Of a stretch of 64,000 nt of DNA, positions 48,571-60,409 are shown in pieces. Source of the stretch: Leptasterias polaris (Eukaryota; Echinodermata; Asteroidea; Forcipulatida; Asteriidae). The stretch covers positions 186,001-250,000 of the forward strand of contig JAZGTN010000027.1 of NCBI GenBank assembly GCA_037783415.1. Direction: 5' to 3'. The position numbers and the translations under genes were made by a program. Position 1 is the first letter of the stretch, and every line of letters begins with the position of its first letter. The notes under the pieces are model-generated. The model did no database searches, was not told the DNA's origin, and saw nothing but the letters and a program-made list of their open reading frames with translations.

Positions 48571-50504
48571 TCCCCACCTCCCACTTGGATCAATGATTCA
48601 TTGACCCCCTTCCGCTGATGTTACAAGCTGCTTCTGTCTACCCATGGTCTGTTATTTGGGGAGACAAATTGCATGTAAAGATGTGGTGGGCACCAAGCTG
48701 TGCCTGCCTCACCTGACTCCCAAACTGGCGCTTATGCAAGATTTATCGTTGAATTGGTGAATTGGTTGAATAATGGCATTTAGAAATTTAACAACTCCCC
48801 AATGTACAGGGTTTCTTAGGTTTAGGTGTGTCCACAAGTCAGTTCCTCAGTCCAAATGATACACGATCAATAATGGCGTGATTGATTAAGTCACTTTTAC
48901 AAACAAAACTGACCTGATGTTTGTGACAAACATCAGACTATAATGAGTTTAAATTGATAAGATTCAGTCAGTACACTGCTTTGATCTGATGACAGGTAAT
49001 AAGTTAATGTTTGTGTGTGGGTGGGTATTGGACCTCAGGGATTTGACCAGGATGTACAATACATCTACACTGTGGGTTGTTCAAAGTAGCTTGAAATGAA
49101 AACAAATGTGTGGAAAATATATATTTCTAGACTGCCCGTTTTCAATACTTTTACATTGACAAAAATTGCAAAAAAATTCTTGGTCGTTTCAAAAGGGCTT
49201 AATGACTATACGAAAAGTTTGCCTGTCCTTGTAATGTCACTCTTTTCAGTGTGACTACATCATTTACAGTGAGGATTGTAGGTATTCAATAAAACGACAA
49301 TGTGATCATCTAAACCATTAGGTGTGTACACTTTTCAGTGGTCAATTGTCCATCTTCATTTCCATCCACATTTAGCTACATTTAGTTATCAGCAGACAGT
49401 GGTGATTGTTGGTCAACGCTTTCCTGCCAGAGCCGCTGCCACCCGTGTTGTCTTGCTCCCCGTATACATTTACAATAATGATTAACAATTCCCATCATGC
49501 TGTATGGTGTCAAAAGGGACCAGATGGAATATTCTCACCTTGCATCCGTTTAGAAAAAGATGGATGCACCAAGATAGTGCCTTTCACGGTTGTTGAGAAA
49601 GAGAAAGATGGAGAGGGAGAGGGGGTGCAAAACTCAAGGATGTTAATATTATCATCTACACAATTGTTGATTTATCATGAGGTTTTTTGTGTTCACGTTT
49701 AAAAAATTGTTTGCTGATGAACTTCAGGTTGGCATTTCCTGAGGCGCAAAATTTAAAGTTACAGACTGGGAGGCTGGTGATGGAAGAAAAACTTATATCT
49801 GAGCTTGTTTCCATTGCTCAGAGCAAAGTACAATCTCAAATTTTTTTTAAATCCAAATAAATGCCAGATCACGCTTCTTGTACTTCCCCCAAGGAAGTTA
49901 GTCCGTGAGGGTTGGAGATTAAAATGTGGTTTCTTCAGGCTAGATTATTTGAGAAAACAACTTTTCAGTTTGCTATTTTGAGAAAGAAGAACGATCCTTG
50001 AAAGTATATTTTGCAATTTCAAGGTGTGAACATAATACATATTGCACACGTTTATTGAGGATTCATATTATGAGATCTCAATTAAAAATGCTACATCAAT
50101 TCTGTTTGGTTGAGTAATTTGTCCCCGCCAGCCCATAATTGCCGTTTGGTAGCTAGCTTCATGGTTCAGTGCACACGGCTCGTCAAAATCAATTAATTCA
50201 ATGTAAGCCTTGATTGTCAGGATATTACAACCTGAAAATTCATTATTGAAAATTTATTGTATGAAACTATAGAGGTAGAAAGAGTCACCCGAGCCTTTAT
50301 ATTTCATGTACACTTCACTTAAAATTTAATCCAGTTGGCATTTGAAGCGAATCATCTATGTGCAACCATGGTGCAACCAACCAACTAACCATTTTGGGGG
50401 TTTTCAGTGAGGATGTATCTAGAGGTAGAACAAATGACTATGTCTGGCACCTTATCAGGCACCTCTTTATGAAGTTAAACATTTGTACACTTCTCATGAG
50501 AATT
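48571..50504. other. Gene-free stretch
   Basis: Nothing recognised. No pore-loop or M1-like sequence that could be a private first exon for cassette B. Confidence 0.45.
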
Positions 50505-50833
50505 TTAAAAACAAGCAGACAACATTGTTAATTTTTCAAAGACCGATATTCGCACTCCAAGTGACCCAACCTATTTATACAGGAAATGACTGATCTCATC
50601 GGTCATTGGGGTTGCAAGAAAATTGTGGAAAAACCTTACAAGTTTTCGAAGTTTTCAAACATTAAGCTTTGGAGATCAAAACTAATTGGTTGACTCATTT
50701 CTAAAAAAGTATCGCGTTTGAAGAAAACGAATTTTGAGGGAAGTTTTCCATTATGACCAAATTTATAATGTGTAAGTTATGTGCAAATCTGTGAACATTT
50801 ATGTTTCCAATCTCACCAATGTTGTCGCACCCT
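50505..50833. mobile_element. MITE family B copy, opposite orientation
   Basis: Right end is GCACCCTTTAA with TTAA at 50834-50837. Carries CACCAATGTTGTCGCACCC, the complement of the family start, and AAAGACCGATATTCGCACTC at the far end. The middle core is largely lost. Confidence 0.62.
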
Positions 50834-51149
50834 TTAAACGGTATTTCATTTATTTTGTAATCATATTTTTCGTTATTAATAAGATGGAAACAAGAATTGT
50901 TTTGACTCTTAAATCTATAGGTATTGTTGTTTGATGACAAATATAAATAACCCTACAATTATTTATGAATTGTGCTACTAAGAAATCCATAACTGATGTA
51001 CATTTTTATTTCAATGTCATTACATCTGTTGTTGGTGCAAAAGCAAGAATAGAAAAAGGGGTGCTGCATAAAAAACAGCAGCAGATTGAACAGTAATCCA
51101 ATGTCTCTCCGGAAATTAGCTGAATTGTTCACTAATAAGATTAATCTTG

Positions 51150-51250
51150 AAAATAGGTATTTAAATTGGTATTTTAATTGGTATTTGAATTGATACTCTA
51201 ATTGGTGCTCTAATTAGTATTCTAATTGGTTTTTTAATTGGTATTCTAAT
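51150..51250. repeat. AATTGGTATTCT tandem repeat
   Basis: About seven imperfect copies of a 16-bp unit like TAATTGGTATTCTAAT run head to tail. Confidence 0.75.
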
Positions 51251-52009
51251 TGCTGAAAGTATCTGTTGAATAATAAAGTATCCTCCAGGGCTCGAATTTG
51301 AGGTCAAACTCACAAGACAGCAGGGCTTTTCAATCCAAATTTACACCCAGGGCCAGAAATGTTTTTACAAGATCAGAATGAAAATGAGAAAAGACTAACT
51401 AAATATGCACAGTTTAACATGTAAACTGTTTTTATTTGAACAAGCACTATTAAGTGAAGATTGATCTCACTTGTACTAAAGCATACTTCGATACTGGATA
51501 TTTATCAGACTCAAAGTCAACATTTTAAGTTAATTCAAGATATTATACAGTGAGGTATTCTTGTTCAATTTTAAACACAAAGCAGCCAGACTAATCCAAC
51601 TTTGATTTTACTGGCCTGATGCTGAAATAACTGGTTCGATCCAGTGTAAATTTCAAATCCCAAATTTTAAAGGCAAGGTTCACAGTGCTGCAGTGAATTC
51701 CCCCTGAATGATTTGATAATCAAGTCTTTGATCGAAGCCCGTGGAATCCCCAGGTGCCTCTGAAGTAGAGGGTGAGGGGGTTGATTATTGGATGAGATCC
51801 ATAGCTTGAGAGAGTCATTGGACTTATAGTCATTGATGTGTTTTCCTGTCTGCTTTTTATCTGCACAGAGGAGACTGTGTAGGTAGTGTAAAATGTTGAA
51901 AAACAGTTGAAGCATTTTTTCTCCACAAATACACAAATTTTGTGTGTGTGCCCCAACCACCATAGCTACTGGCTATTAATGGCGCCTGCGTGGGTAGCAC
52001 ATACATGAC

Positions 52010-52195
52010 ACATGCGCTGGCGTTACTAGACATTTTCTTTTTTTGTATTGGGGGGGGGGGGGGGGGGAGGGCAAGCGGGTGAAAAGACATAATTTGGGTG
52101 GGGGTTTGCTGTATCAAAAGGATTTCTGTTCTGAGCACTGGGTGGCTCCTGCCCCCTCCCCCCTCCCCCTACTAGTTACGCCACTGGACAGATGC
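52010..52195. repeat. Family D-like repeat, inverted ends and G homopolymer
   Basis: GCGCTGGCGTTACTAGAC at the left and TACTAGTTACGCCACTGG at the right are inverted. A long G run (about 52050-52067) and C-rich blocks lie between. Confidence 0.55.
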
Positions 52196-52760
52196 GTTTT
52201 GCTCTGCCCTGCGCAACACACAAAAGACATGACGCAGCATTAATGTGCTGGAGTTTCCCCCCTGCACCTTTAGGCACATGTTGAAAATTTTGATTCTACA
52301 TTGCAGTCAGGGCAGACCTTAATGAATCGTTCAATTTCCAGCCCTATTTCTTTTGTAGACTGTTTTGATTAGTATTCATGTTTCTTTCCGTCTACCACTG
52401 GGACCTACCAACAATAACTCTGCAGGTTTCTGTTTGGTGGCCCTTTGTGCCCTAATTTATCATCCTTGAGCATTAATTTAAGATAATGGAGATCTTGCTG
52501 GCACCGGCTTTCTTTTAGTAAACATTATTATAAACCGGGAAATTGTATAGTTCTGTTTTGGACGCATACACAACTAGCCAACATTTTTATAAGGTGTTAA
52601 TTTACCGGTATCATAAAGTCTATTATTGTAAAAAAATGTCAAGTCCCCCAAAACAGTCACTGCAAATCTTTAGTGCCGGCAAAATGTGGGCTGCCTAATT
52701 TTAGACAAAATCTGAGGTTTGTCATTCATTTAATTTGTCAATCCTTGTCTACTTTTGTAG

Positions 52761-52933
52761 GTTATGGAAACATTTCCCCATCCACTCGGAATGGACAGAC
52801 ATTCTGCATCTTCTATGCGTTGATTGGCATTCCAATGTTCGGTATTCTTCTGGTTGCTGTTGGAGATAAGTTAAAGAAGAATGCCGACCGCCTGGAAAAG
52901 AAGCTCAACAATCGCTTTGTTGAACATCCCAAG
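52761..52933 (+). CDS. K2P channel cassette B, exon 2 (filter 1 end, M2, start of M2-M3 linker)
   Basis: This exon starts at acceptor ACTTTTGTAG (52751-52760) with two bases that complete a glycine codon split in phase 1, exactly as cassette A does. It encodes YGN followed by a serine/proline loop and M2 (about residues 116-136 when read on from the shared first exon), then a Lys-rich amphipathic linker. It ends in phase 0 after K159 at a GTGGGT donor (52934). The sequence is strongly K2P-like: the filter tyrosine-glycine, the [14 protein letters not shown] block and the GD at the end of M2 are all in place. No first exon of its own is visible upstream as far as cassette A, so the only identifiable 5' partner is the exon at 34966-35269, 17,491 bp away. 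Confidence 0.9.
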
Positions 52934-53267
52934 GTGGGTAGACACAAATATTGCAAAGTGTAATCAAATTAGAAAGATGTCAAATAACTGCCTAGCTCAC
53001 ACACTCCCTCTCAAATAGCTTGCAATTATCAACAACAGCTTCATGATTTTAGTGGCAGAAACTGATCACATTTTAACCAGCGTGATTGGCTAACACTATT
53101 ATTAACAATTCGTTTTGAAGCAAAAATAACAAATATTTCAGCACTTATTTCAAAGATAAAATTTGCATCGTTTTTTGATGAATACTTAAACTAAAGATCA
53201 TTTAGTCATTCAAAAACATTCATCCTCTTGTAAATTCTAATATGTCAAACTTGTGTTTTTGTTAAAG

Positions 53268-53433
53268 ATAAAGTCAGCAGTATACTCCCTTGTACTTCTG
53301 GCCACTGGTATCTTACTGTTTATGATGATTCCTGCGGCCATCATTTCCCGTATTGAGGGATGGGATTTCTCGGACTCCTTCTACTATACATTTATCACGT
53401 TGTCAACCATTGGATTCGGTGACTTTGTCGTAG
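53268..53433 (+). CDS. K2P channel cassette B, exon 3 (M3 and second pore)
   Basis: A short 334-bp intron separates this exon from the previous one (acceptor TTGTTAAAG, ending at 53267). It carries residues 160-214 plus the first base of G215. These comprise M3 (about 163-183), the EGW motif before the second pore helix, and the second selectivity filter STIGFG (205-210) followed by DFVV. The donor is GTAAGC at 53434, phase 1. The EGWxFSxxFYYxFITLSTIGFGD pattern is closest, from memory, to TALK/TASK-2-type channels, though TREKs are similar. All filter residues needed for K+ selectivity are intact, so nothing suggests decay of this exon. Confidence 0.92.
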
Positions 53434-54898
53434 GTAAGCATTATTGCAGATAACGGGTGTCTTCTTTCAACTTGTTACTTCTTGCTTCTCAGGCTTGCAA
53501 CTTTTCAGCTCATCAGGACCCAATTTCGTGGCTCTGCTGACCGCGTAGGCCAAAAATTTGTGCTTACGGAAGCAGGTAATTCCGCGCTTACGTCAAGCGT
53601 ATTTCACAGGTTAGCAGGGAGTTTTGACTTGTGTGCATGCGTACTCCACGTTACCAGGCATTCTTCGCTTACACAGCTAATGCAGAAATTCAAGTGGACT
53701 TGGCCTGTAAGCAAATTCACATTAAAGGCTAATAACTGTTTTTATGTTGATCCCTAGTAATGTAGGAATAGTATAAATAGCATTGCCATTGTCATCCATT
53801 TTTTTATTATGATTTAAATTTTTTAGTAGTTTATGATCCTTTCAAAACTTGACAGTTAATTTTAATATCGTATAGCCTATTTACAAGAATGAGAGACTTT
53901 TGTGGCAGCAGACTTAGTGATCCATTGTTCTCAGAAATGTGTAAATGCACAAAATGATGTAAACAATGGGAAATTAGTGTCCCATACTCCTCTACTGACC
54001 TGATTCACCTGACGTCATCATCCAATAATCTTGGTGGCATTATTTTGGGAGTCAAATGTCCGGTGAATCACACTGTCTAGTCTAGTAACCATTTTAGGGG
54101 ATGCATCGTTAACACGTATAGACCTTTCTGTTGTTGATAAACAAAGTGCGCCGGTTGGCATGGACGGCCGAATGTTAGCAAAATATTCAATCGTGTTAAA
54201 AAATGTTGTGACCAAATCCAACATTTTCTGTAAAGATTCATGAACTGAAATACCTTCCATGATTGGTTGATTTGTTTCCAACAAATTCTACACTGTTTTT
54301 GAATATTTTGTGTAGCATTGCTACATACTATGGCTATCTGTTTTTGATTTGCAGTTATGGCTTTCCATAGTTTTCCAGTCTTGTGCCCATTTTAGACGAT
54401 GCATCATTAACATGTATACCATCAATTTTAATGTGCAATGTGACTCCCAAAATGGCAAGCATGGTAGACAGTAGCCAAGTGTGGCGTTTGTGCAAGGAAT
54501 CAATAATGTGATGTCCTGTCCCATTAGCTTAAAGCATACTGGAACAAATTGTCGAAGCATTTAAGATAATAACTACATTCCGCAAAATAAAAAAGTGACT
54601 GAGAAAATATCATAAATTGTATAAAATACCAAGCCAGTGGGTGGAAAGGAGGAACGTCACATCACCTCTATAAGGCCATCACAAAAAGTGTCAAAAAATA
54701 ACCCTGCCCCTCATAAAAAATAATAAAAAATGAAAAAAAAAAAAATGTGTTGGTCTGTTTGTTCATTCTTATTTTGGTATCTGTCCGTCTATCACTGAGT
54801 CTGCCTCTCACTGCACTATATTTGTGACATCTTCCTATCTATAATTGAGCAATCTCATCGGTAATCACTGTCAATTCCTCATCACCTCTTTATTCAAG

Positions 54899-55197
54899 GA
54901 ACCAACCCAGATATTGATTATAGCGTGTTGTATAAATGGTGTGCTTACGCTTGGATCATCATTGGGTTAGCCTTCCTGACACTCGTCATTAGCTTCCTGT
55001 CAGATGCATTTGCCTCAACTGCTGAAAAACTTGAACATAACCATATGGAGAAGAAGATGAAGAGGGCAGGGATAGAGGAAGGGCATGGTGACAATAAAGG
55101 AGAGGCTGATGTGAAGGTGATGGACGTTAATATGGATGGGGATAGTGAAAAGATGAAAGAGTTACAGCAAGACAGCAGTGCTGGCTCGTCTGCGTAA
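54899..55197 (+). CDS. K2P channel cassette B, exon 4 (M4 and short charged C-tail, stop)
   Basis: After a 1,465-bp intron (acceptor CTTTATTCAAG, ending at 54898) this exon completes G215 and encodes the GTNPDIDY loop, M4 (about 224-247) and a tail of roughly 60 residues rich in Lys, Glu and Asp, ending at TAA (55195-55197). The complete B form is 313 residues, near the shorter end for this clade, while the A form is 470. The tail is short and highly charged and shares no obvious motif with the A tail, so the two forms would expose different cytosolic domains to regulators. No clear AATAAA lies in the first few hundred bases after the stop. Confidence 0.9.
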
Positions 55198-55534
55198 AGG
55201 GATTGAAGATTAAACAGTGGATGCTGGACATGAGCTACAGGGTCAAATGTTAAAGGTCATAGGTCTGAATTGTTGGTAAGTGTTGATTGTCATTATTTTA
55301 GAGTTGTGTAGTCTTTTGTATAAAAGTAATAGTACAAAGTTTGTTTTTTTCCTATTACAATGTACATATTTTAAACAAAGTAGTTTTGGATTAGGTGGGT
55401 TTAGGTTAGGGCAATCATTTAAACAGTGTGACTGAGGATTTTCAACTCACATGAGAGGGGCATTATAACAAAGAACACCCTTGCGAAACGTTTGGTGGAC
55501 TTTGCGGATTGCTAAACCAAATCCCTTCCTTACA

Positions 55535-56035
55535 TATGCCTTTGATAAAAAAAAGAGTCCTCGATTTTGAAGTAGGGCTCAGTTTTGTGATGTAATCATT
55601 TTTCAATTAATAGAGTTCTTATGAAAATGTAACAAGTTTCTAACCTCACATTAATTGTTGTATAATATCATTTTAGTTGATACTCTTTCAAAGAAAAGTT
55701 TAAAACATGACGTCATCAAATATCAACAACAATTACGACTGTACATTCAAAGGATCAATTTTTGCGTCGGTCAAAAGGTCAATTTCAATGCCTTTTTGAC
55801 TGAATTCCATCGAAAATTCAGGAGTGAACAAAACATTTTTTGCACAAAATGTACAGACCCATATTTGAAATGTGACGTCATTCGCGCTGGAAAGATATGA
55901 AGTACAATGGAATTTTACAACATTTTAATGTGAGGTTGGAGACTTGTAATTTGTTTTCCACTTTTATGAGGACTCTATCTATTGGAAAATAAGTGCATCA
56001 CAAAATTGAATTTCACCTTGGAGGCCTTTAAAAAA
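55535..56035. mobile_element. Foldback element downstream of K2P cassette B
   Basis: Inner arms ATAGAGTTCTTATGAAAATG...CTAACCTCACATTAA (about 55610-55655) pair with 55922-55985. Outer arms with TTTTGTGATG (about 55593 and 55997) pair as well. It starts about 340 bp after the B stop, so it may be transcribed as part of the B 3' UTR. Confidence 0.65.
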
Positions 56036-56671
56036 AAAATTCAGAACCTTGTTGCTTGATGACATATAAATTGAAACTACAGATTGACTGTTGATACTAA
56101 AGCCACATTTCTACTATGATCTTGAAGCTTGAACACAGTCCTTGTTTAGGAGATGAGAAATTTCAGACTTCAGTCTGAAATCAAATCTTTTTATGTCTGC
56201 CTTTTGAAAAAAAGTAGCTGTTAGTTTTTATCAGATGTAAAAAAACCTTTCTTCCAAGAAGTTCCGCAGAGAATCTATAACTCCAGGGGTTACTAAAAGG
56301 TGGTGTCATCCTTTCAACGTACCTCCTAACATTTATATTCTAGTTTCAGACCTTCTTGTCAGCTAAGACTCGATCACTCCTGTTGTTTACAAATCCTTTT
56401 TTAATTTGCATTACTCAGTTCTTTGAATCCCTATTTTACCAGAGGAAATGAATACCGGTACTTAAGCCATGGAGCTATAAAAACAGTGCAGAAGAGTCAT
56501 CTACATTGAATTAACTCTTTGACGACAGCTGTATTTTTTATTTTGATTAGTCAGTCCTTACAGCCTTGTGTTATTCAACAGCTGTAGACCTTCTGTGTAT
56601 AGCCATACAGTGTCTTTGATGGAAGATTACAAATCATTTTTGACTTGGAATGCGTTGAAAGCATTTTAATG

Positions 56672-56873
56672 TCAGGGAATGATTTCGTCCAGCAGTTTTG
56701 CATAGAGAACAATTTTTGGAGTGAAAAACGTTTTGTGCACACTAAATGCTAATACCATAGAGCAAGGAACTGTCCTTGCTCTATGCTAATACTAAGTGGC
56801 ACATTTTTTAGTAACAACTGATATATTTTGTGTAACACTTTGCTATGGTATTCAAGGAAAATTGTTCACTGCA
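56672..56873. repeat. Dispersed repeat family E, copy 2, with a hairpin insertion
   Basis: Matches 42296-42460 in order (CAGGGAATGATTTCGTCCAG, TTTTGTGCACACT, TTGTTCACTG). At 56757-56784 it has an extra perfect hairpin: 12-bp stem ATAGAGCAAGGA with a 4-base loop. Confidence 0.62.
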
Positions 56874-57027
56874 TATGTAATTGTATTTCTGAGAAGTGTA
56901 ATATTATATTTTTAACAACGTATTAAAAAAACTTTAAACGAGGCACCTCTTTGGTCCCAACGTGACGATGTCAGTACAAAGCATTTTCCATGGTTGTTGC
57001 ACTTCTTCGCAACAATTTCTTTTATCA

Positions 57028-57330
57028 GGGTGTGGGTTCGAATCCCGGTCATGACACTTGTGTCCTTGAGCAAGACACTTAACTACAGTTGCTTCTCTTC
57101 ACCCAGGGGTAAAATGGGTACCTGTGAGGGCAGAGATGGTTTTTGTGAATGATTTAGCTTAGTGCGCTTTGGGAGCACAGGCTGTATACTTCCCAGGGAG
57201 CTGAGATGGTTTAAGGAATAAAATAAATGGCCCAGTGACCAGGGGTAATAATGTGTGAAGCGCAATGATCATTCTTTGGAATTGCGCTATATAAGTGCTG
57301 ATGTTATTATTATTGTTATTATTATTTACA
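57028..57330 (+). repeat. tRNA-derived SINE, head truncated
   Basis: This is the same family as 6156-6500. It has a GGGTTCGAATCCCGG B-box, the TTGAGCAAGACAC block, the CCCAGGGAGCTGAG block, and the tail TTGCGCTATATAAG with (TTATTA)n. The A-box half is missing. Confidence 0.83.
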
Positions 57331-57579
57331 TGTCTGGGTATTGCCAATTTGAGCTTATTTGTTTGTTCAATCAATTAAGTTTTATCATTTGATGACATCT
57401 ACCCTTGATGATTTATAAACCAACTTTGTACACATGATGGCAGATGTTTGTCCTAGCCCTTCCTGACCAAATCACTGAACCCTGTTGATTGACACCCCCT
57501 CTAGGATGTGTGGCATGGTCCAGCTTAGGATATTATGGCATATGAGCTAAAACAATGAATATAGATAATAATATGTGGA

Positions 57580-59340
57580 AGCAAGTGCTGACATCGTCCC
57601 CCTCTTGAGGGTTTTAAAAAGTAGAATGACTGTTTGAATTTTTAAGTATGTACATATGTCCAGAAACTGTGCAATTTGTAATATTACAAAAAAACAAAAC
57701 CTTTATTTATAATGCAAATATTCTTCATAGCAGCTAACATAATACATTGTAACCACATTGCACAATTTTGTGATAAGGTTGCAATTTGGTTGATAGGATG
57801 ACAACATTTTTACTACATTGCAGGAATGTCAGATGTTGTACATTGGTCGCATATTTTCTATTTAGGGAATGTTACTGGAAAGTTTTTTATGTAGTATTTT
57901 CACAACATTGTATTTGAGCATAAAACTTAGTTACTATATTGTGACAAGCATGTTGTCTGCACAATGTATTTTGTTGTTATTAAAACCTAATAATTGCGTT
58001 GTGGCAGTCAAAAGATTTTGGCAGCATTAGGCCTATATTTAAGTTGAGGTGATCGCGTTGCCATCATGTTGTATTTTGGTATTGTAAAAAATGTAGTATT
58101 CAAGTTGCAACAGCGTTTCAATGTTTTAACTACAACGTATGTTGTGACCATCAGGTATGTTGTAAACATTGTAGGCCTTTTTAGTCTTATCACAACGTAG
58201 TATCTTTGTTTTTACCATCATGTTGTGAAAATGTATTTTAGTTCGATAACAACAATATAATAGTATTTATGTTTTGAACATCATGTTAAATAGTTCAAAC
58301 AGCTGGTTGGGATGTTTTTATTGTCATTTATTAGCTAACAACTATTAGTATACAAACAATCATAACAATGTTAATTTTCTGTTTTCATAAATAAGATAGC
58401 CATTCGGGGAGCATTGCTATCTTTAGGCATTTAATGATCAATCTGGAAATTACTAATAATTAATTGTATTTAAGCAGTGTGTGGTGTGGGAGGAGCTCCT
58501 ATCCCCCCCCTCCCACAGAATTCCAAGCCGTGGACAGAATCTTCTAGAAAAACATTTTCTTCTGGTAGGATTTTCTATCCTCACTAATTGCTCTAAAAAA
58601 AAAAAAAAATTTCATTAGTGTTTCAAAGACACTTTCAAAGTTTAAAGTAAGTTTTGAATACTTAAATGTTTTTGGTTTAGTTTTGTAGCGCTATGACCAG
58701 TATTTTCATTCAGGTATCATACACTCACTTGCTGCATTGAGCATCGTGCGGAATGCTGCATTGAGCATCGTGCGGAATGCTGCATTGAGCATCGTGCGGA
58801 ATGCTGCATTGAGCATCGTGCGGAATGCTGCATTGAGCATCGTGCGGAATGCTGCATTGAGCATCGTGCGGAATGCTGCATTGAGCATCGTGCGGAATGC
58901 TGCATTGAGCATCGTGCGGAATGCTGCATGTATCTTTGTAAGTCCCCTTTGTAGGAGCATAAATGGGAGACAGAACGAGGAATTGTGTATACATGCAAAC
59001 AACATGGTTATTTTGTTGCATCATTACGTTCTAAAGACATACAGGGGAGTCAAAACCGTTTCTTTGCTACAAGGTACTTAGATTACGTTATAATAACCAA
59101 ACAAACAAGCTCAGTCAACGTTGTCATAATGTTTATATAAGTTGTCAAAGGTCACTGTTAAACATGTCTTAAACGTGCCAACAAGGTTGTGGTTACTATA
59201 TGTGTCCTTATGTTCGGAAGAGGTAAAGGGGAGTGGACAAAGTTGCGTTGTTACAACGATGAATTAATAATGTTACTTATACCAAAGTCTGACTTCATTA
59301 CAACGTTGTGAGATTGTCAAACTGTTAGCTGGGATTGCCT
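57580..59340. repeat. ACAAC/GTTGT-rich degenerate repeat tract
   Basis: ACATTG(T/C), GTTGTGA, ACAACGTAGT and related words recur about every 30-50 bp from about 57.7 kb to 58.3 kb, and again at 59.1-59.33 kb, on both sides of the 24-bp array. No gene is seen here. Confidence 0.45.
58731..58929 (+). repeat. Tandem repeat: eight identical 24-bp units
   Basis: Eight exact copies of GCTGCATTGAGCATCGTGCG plus GAAT (58731-58922), then a partial ninth (GCTGCAT). Because 24 is a multiple of three and the unit has no stop in several frames, long repetitive frames appear on both strands; they are not evidence of a gene. Perfect identity implies recent expansion or active homogenisation. Confidence 0.95.
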
Positions 59341-60409
59341 TTAAAATACCCCAAAATGTGAACTTATACCCAATTTCTATGAAAGTGTAAACAGAATGAG
59401 CTAGGTCAATTTTTCGAAGTTATTCTTAGCAATAATTTCAGGAAGACAACACGTCTTTGGATGCTGCACTTCAATTTCTTATGGGCAAACAGTTTTATGT
59501 TGCATTTTAATGGGAAACTGATTAAACGGTTTGTGGTTGTATCCTTGACCAAACACATCTACTTATTCAAGTGCGATTGATTTCTCGGGAAAGGGTTGCC
59601 ATAGAAACAATATGGGATCTTGTTTTTGCACCTTCCCAATTTTAAAGGGAAGGCTGTCGCTAATGTGTTATCCACACATAAATATAAAGTACTTAATCAA
59701 GCTTTTTTGTGTTTTGGGTAGATAAGCAGTCGATATCGTCGGATTGACTAGCTGATAGAGAATGCGTATATTTCATGTAGGCCCCCCTACTTGTTAATTG
59801 TTTTGAGTTTGTTCTAATTATGCTCACTGAATAGTTAATGTTAATGATCAGTTTTATTTAAAACTTTAAGATTCCATGATTTTTTTACATCTATTAAGTG
59901 CCTTGGAAATTGTACAATTCCTGCAGGAAAAATTTTAAGTTGGGGGGGGGGGGGGGCGGTTCTCTGCGATATCAATAGCCATGACAACCAACCTACATGT
60001 AGATAATACTCTCTAAAGCTCTGGTGTCTTTTCTATTGGTTACCTGGTACATAGTCTTGGCCCAAGACGTCAGTGATTGATAGTGAATAGTGTAATGTGC
60101 TCGTAGTAATTTGTAATACGTCATGATTCAACTGGACTGGCTCTCAGTAAGTTAGTGGGTCACTGATGTCTTGGGTCAAATCTGTTCACCAATAAGAGTG
60201 GAAAGCAGTGCGACTGGTTGGGTTACAACACATTTATGATATTATTAGATTGAGGAAGGATCCTAGTAAATCACTTAAGGGGTAATTTTATTTTTACACT
60301 TTTTTAATCAAATGCCTATATGTGTGCTCTTTAATGTTGTGATCTTACTCTCAGGAAAGTATAGATTTTTAAAGGTTTATTTTCTTTAAATATCAAATAA
60401 ATAATCCCA

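Noticed and set aside
58706..59081. Four overlapping frames with repeated AAFRTMLN / SIVRNAAL peptides
   Set aside because: Pure products of the 24-bp tandem array read in several frames on both strands.
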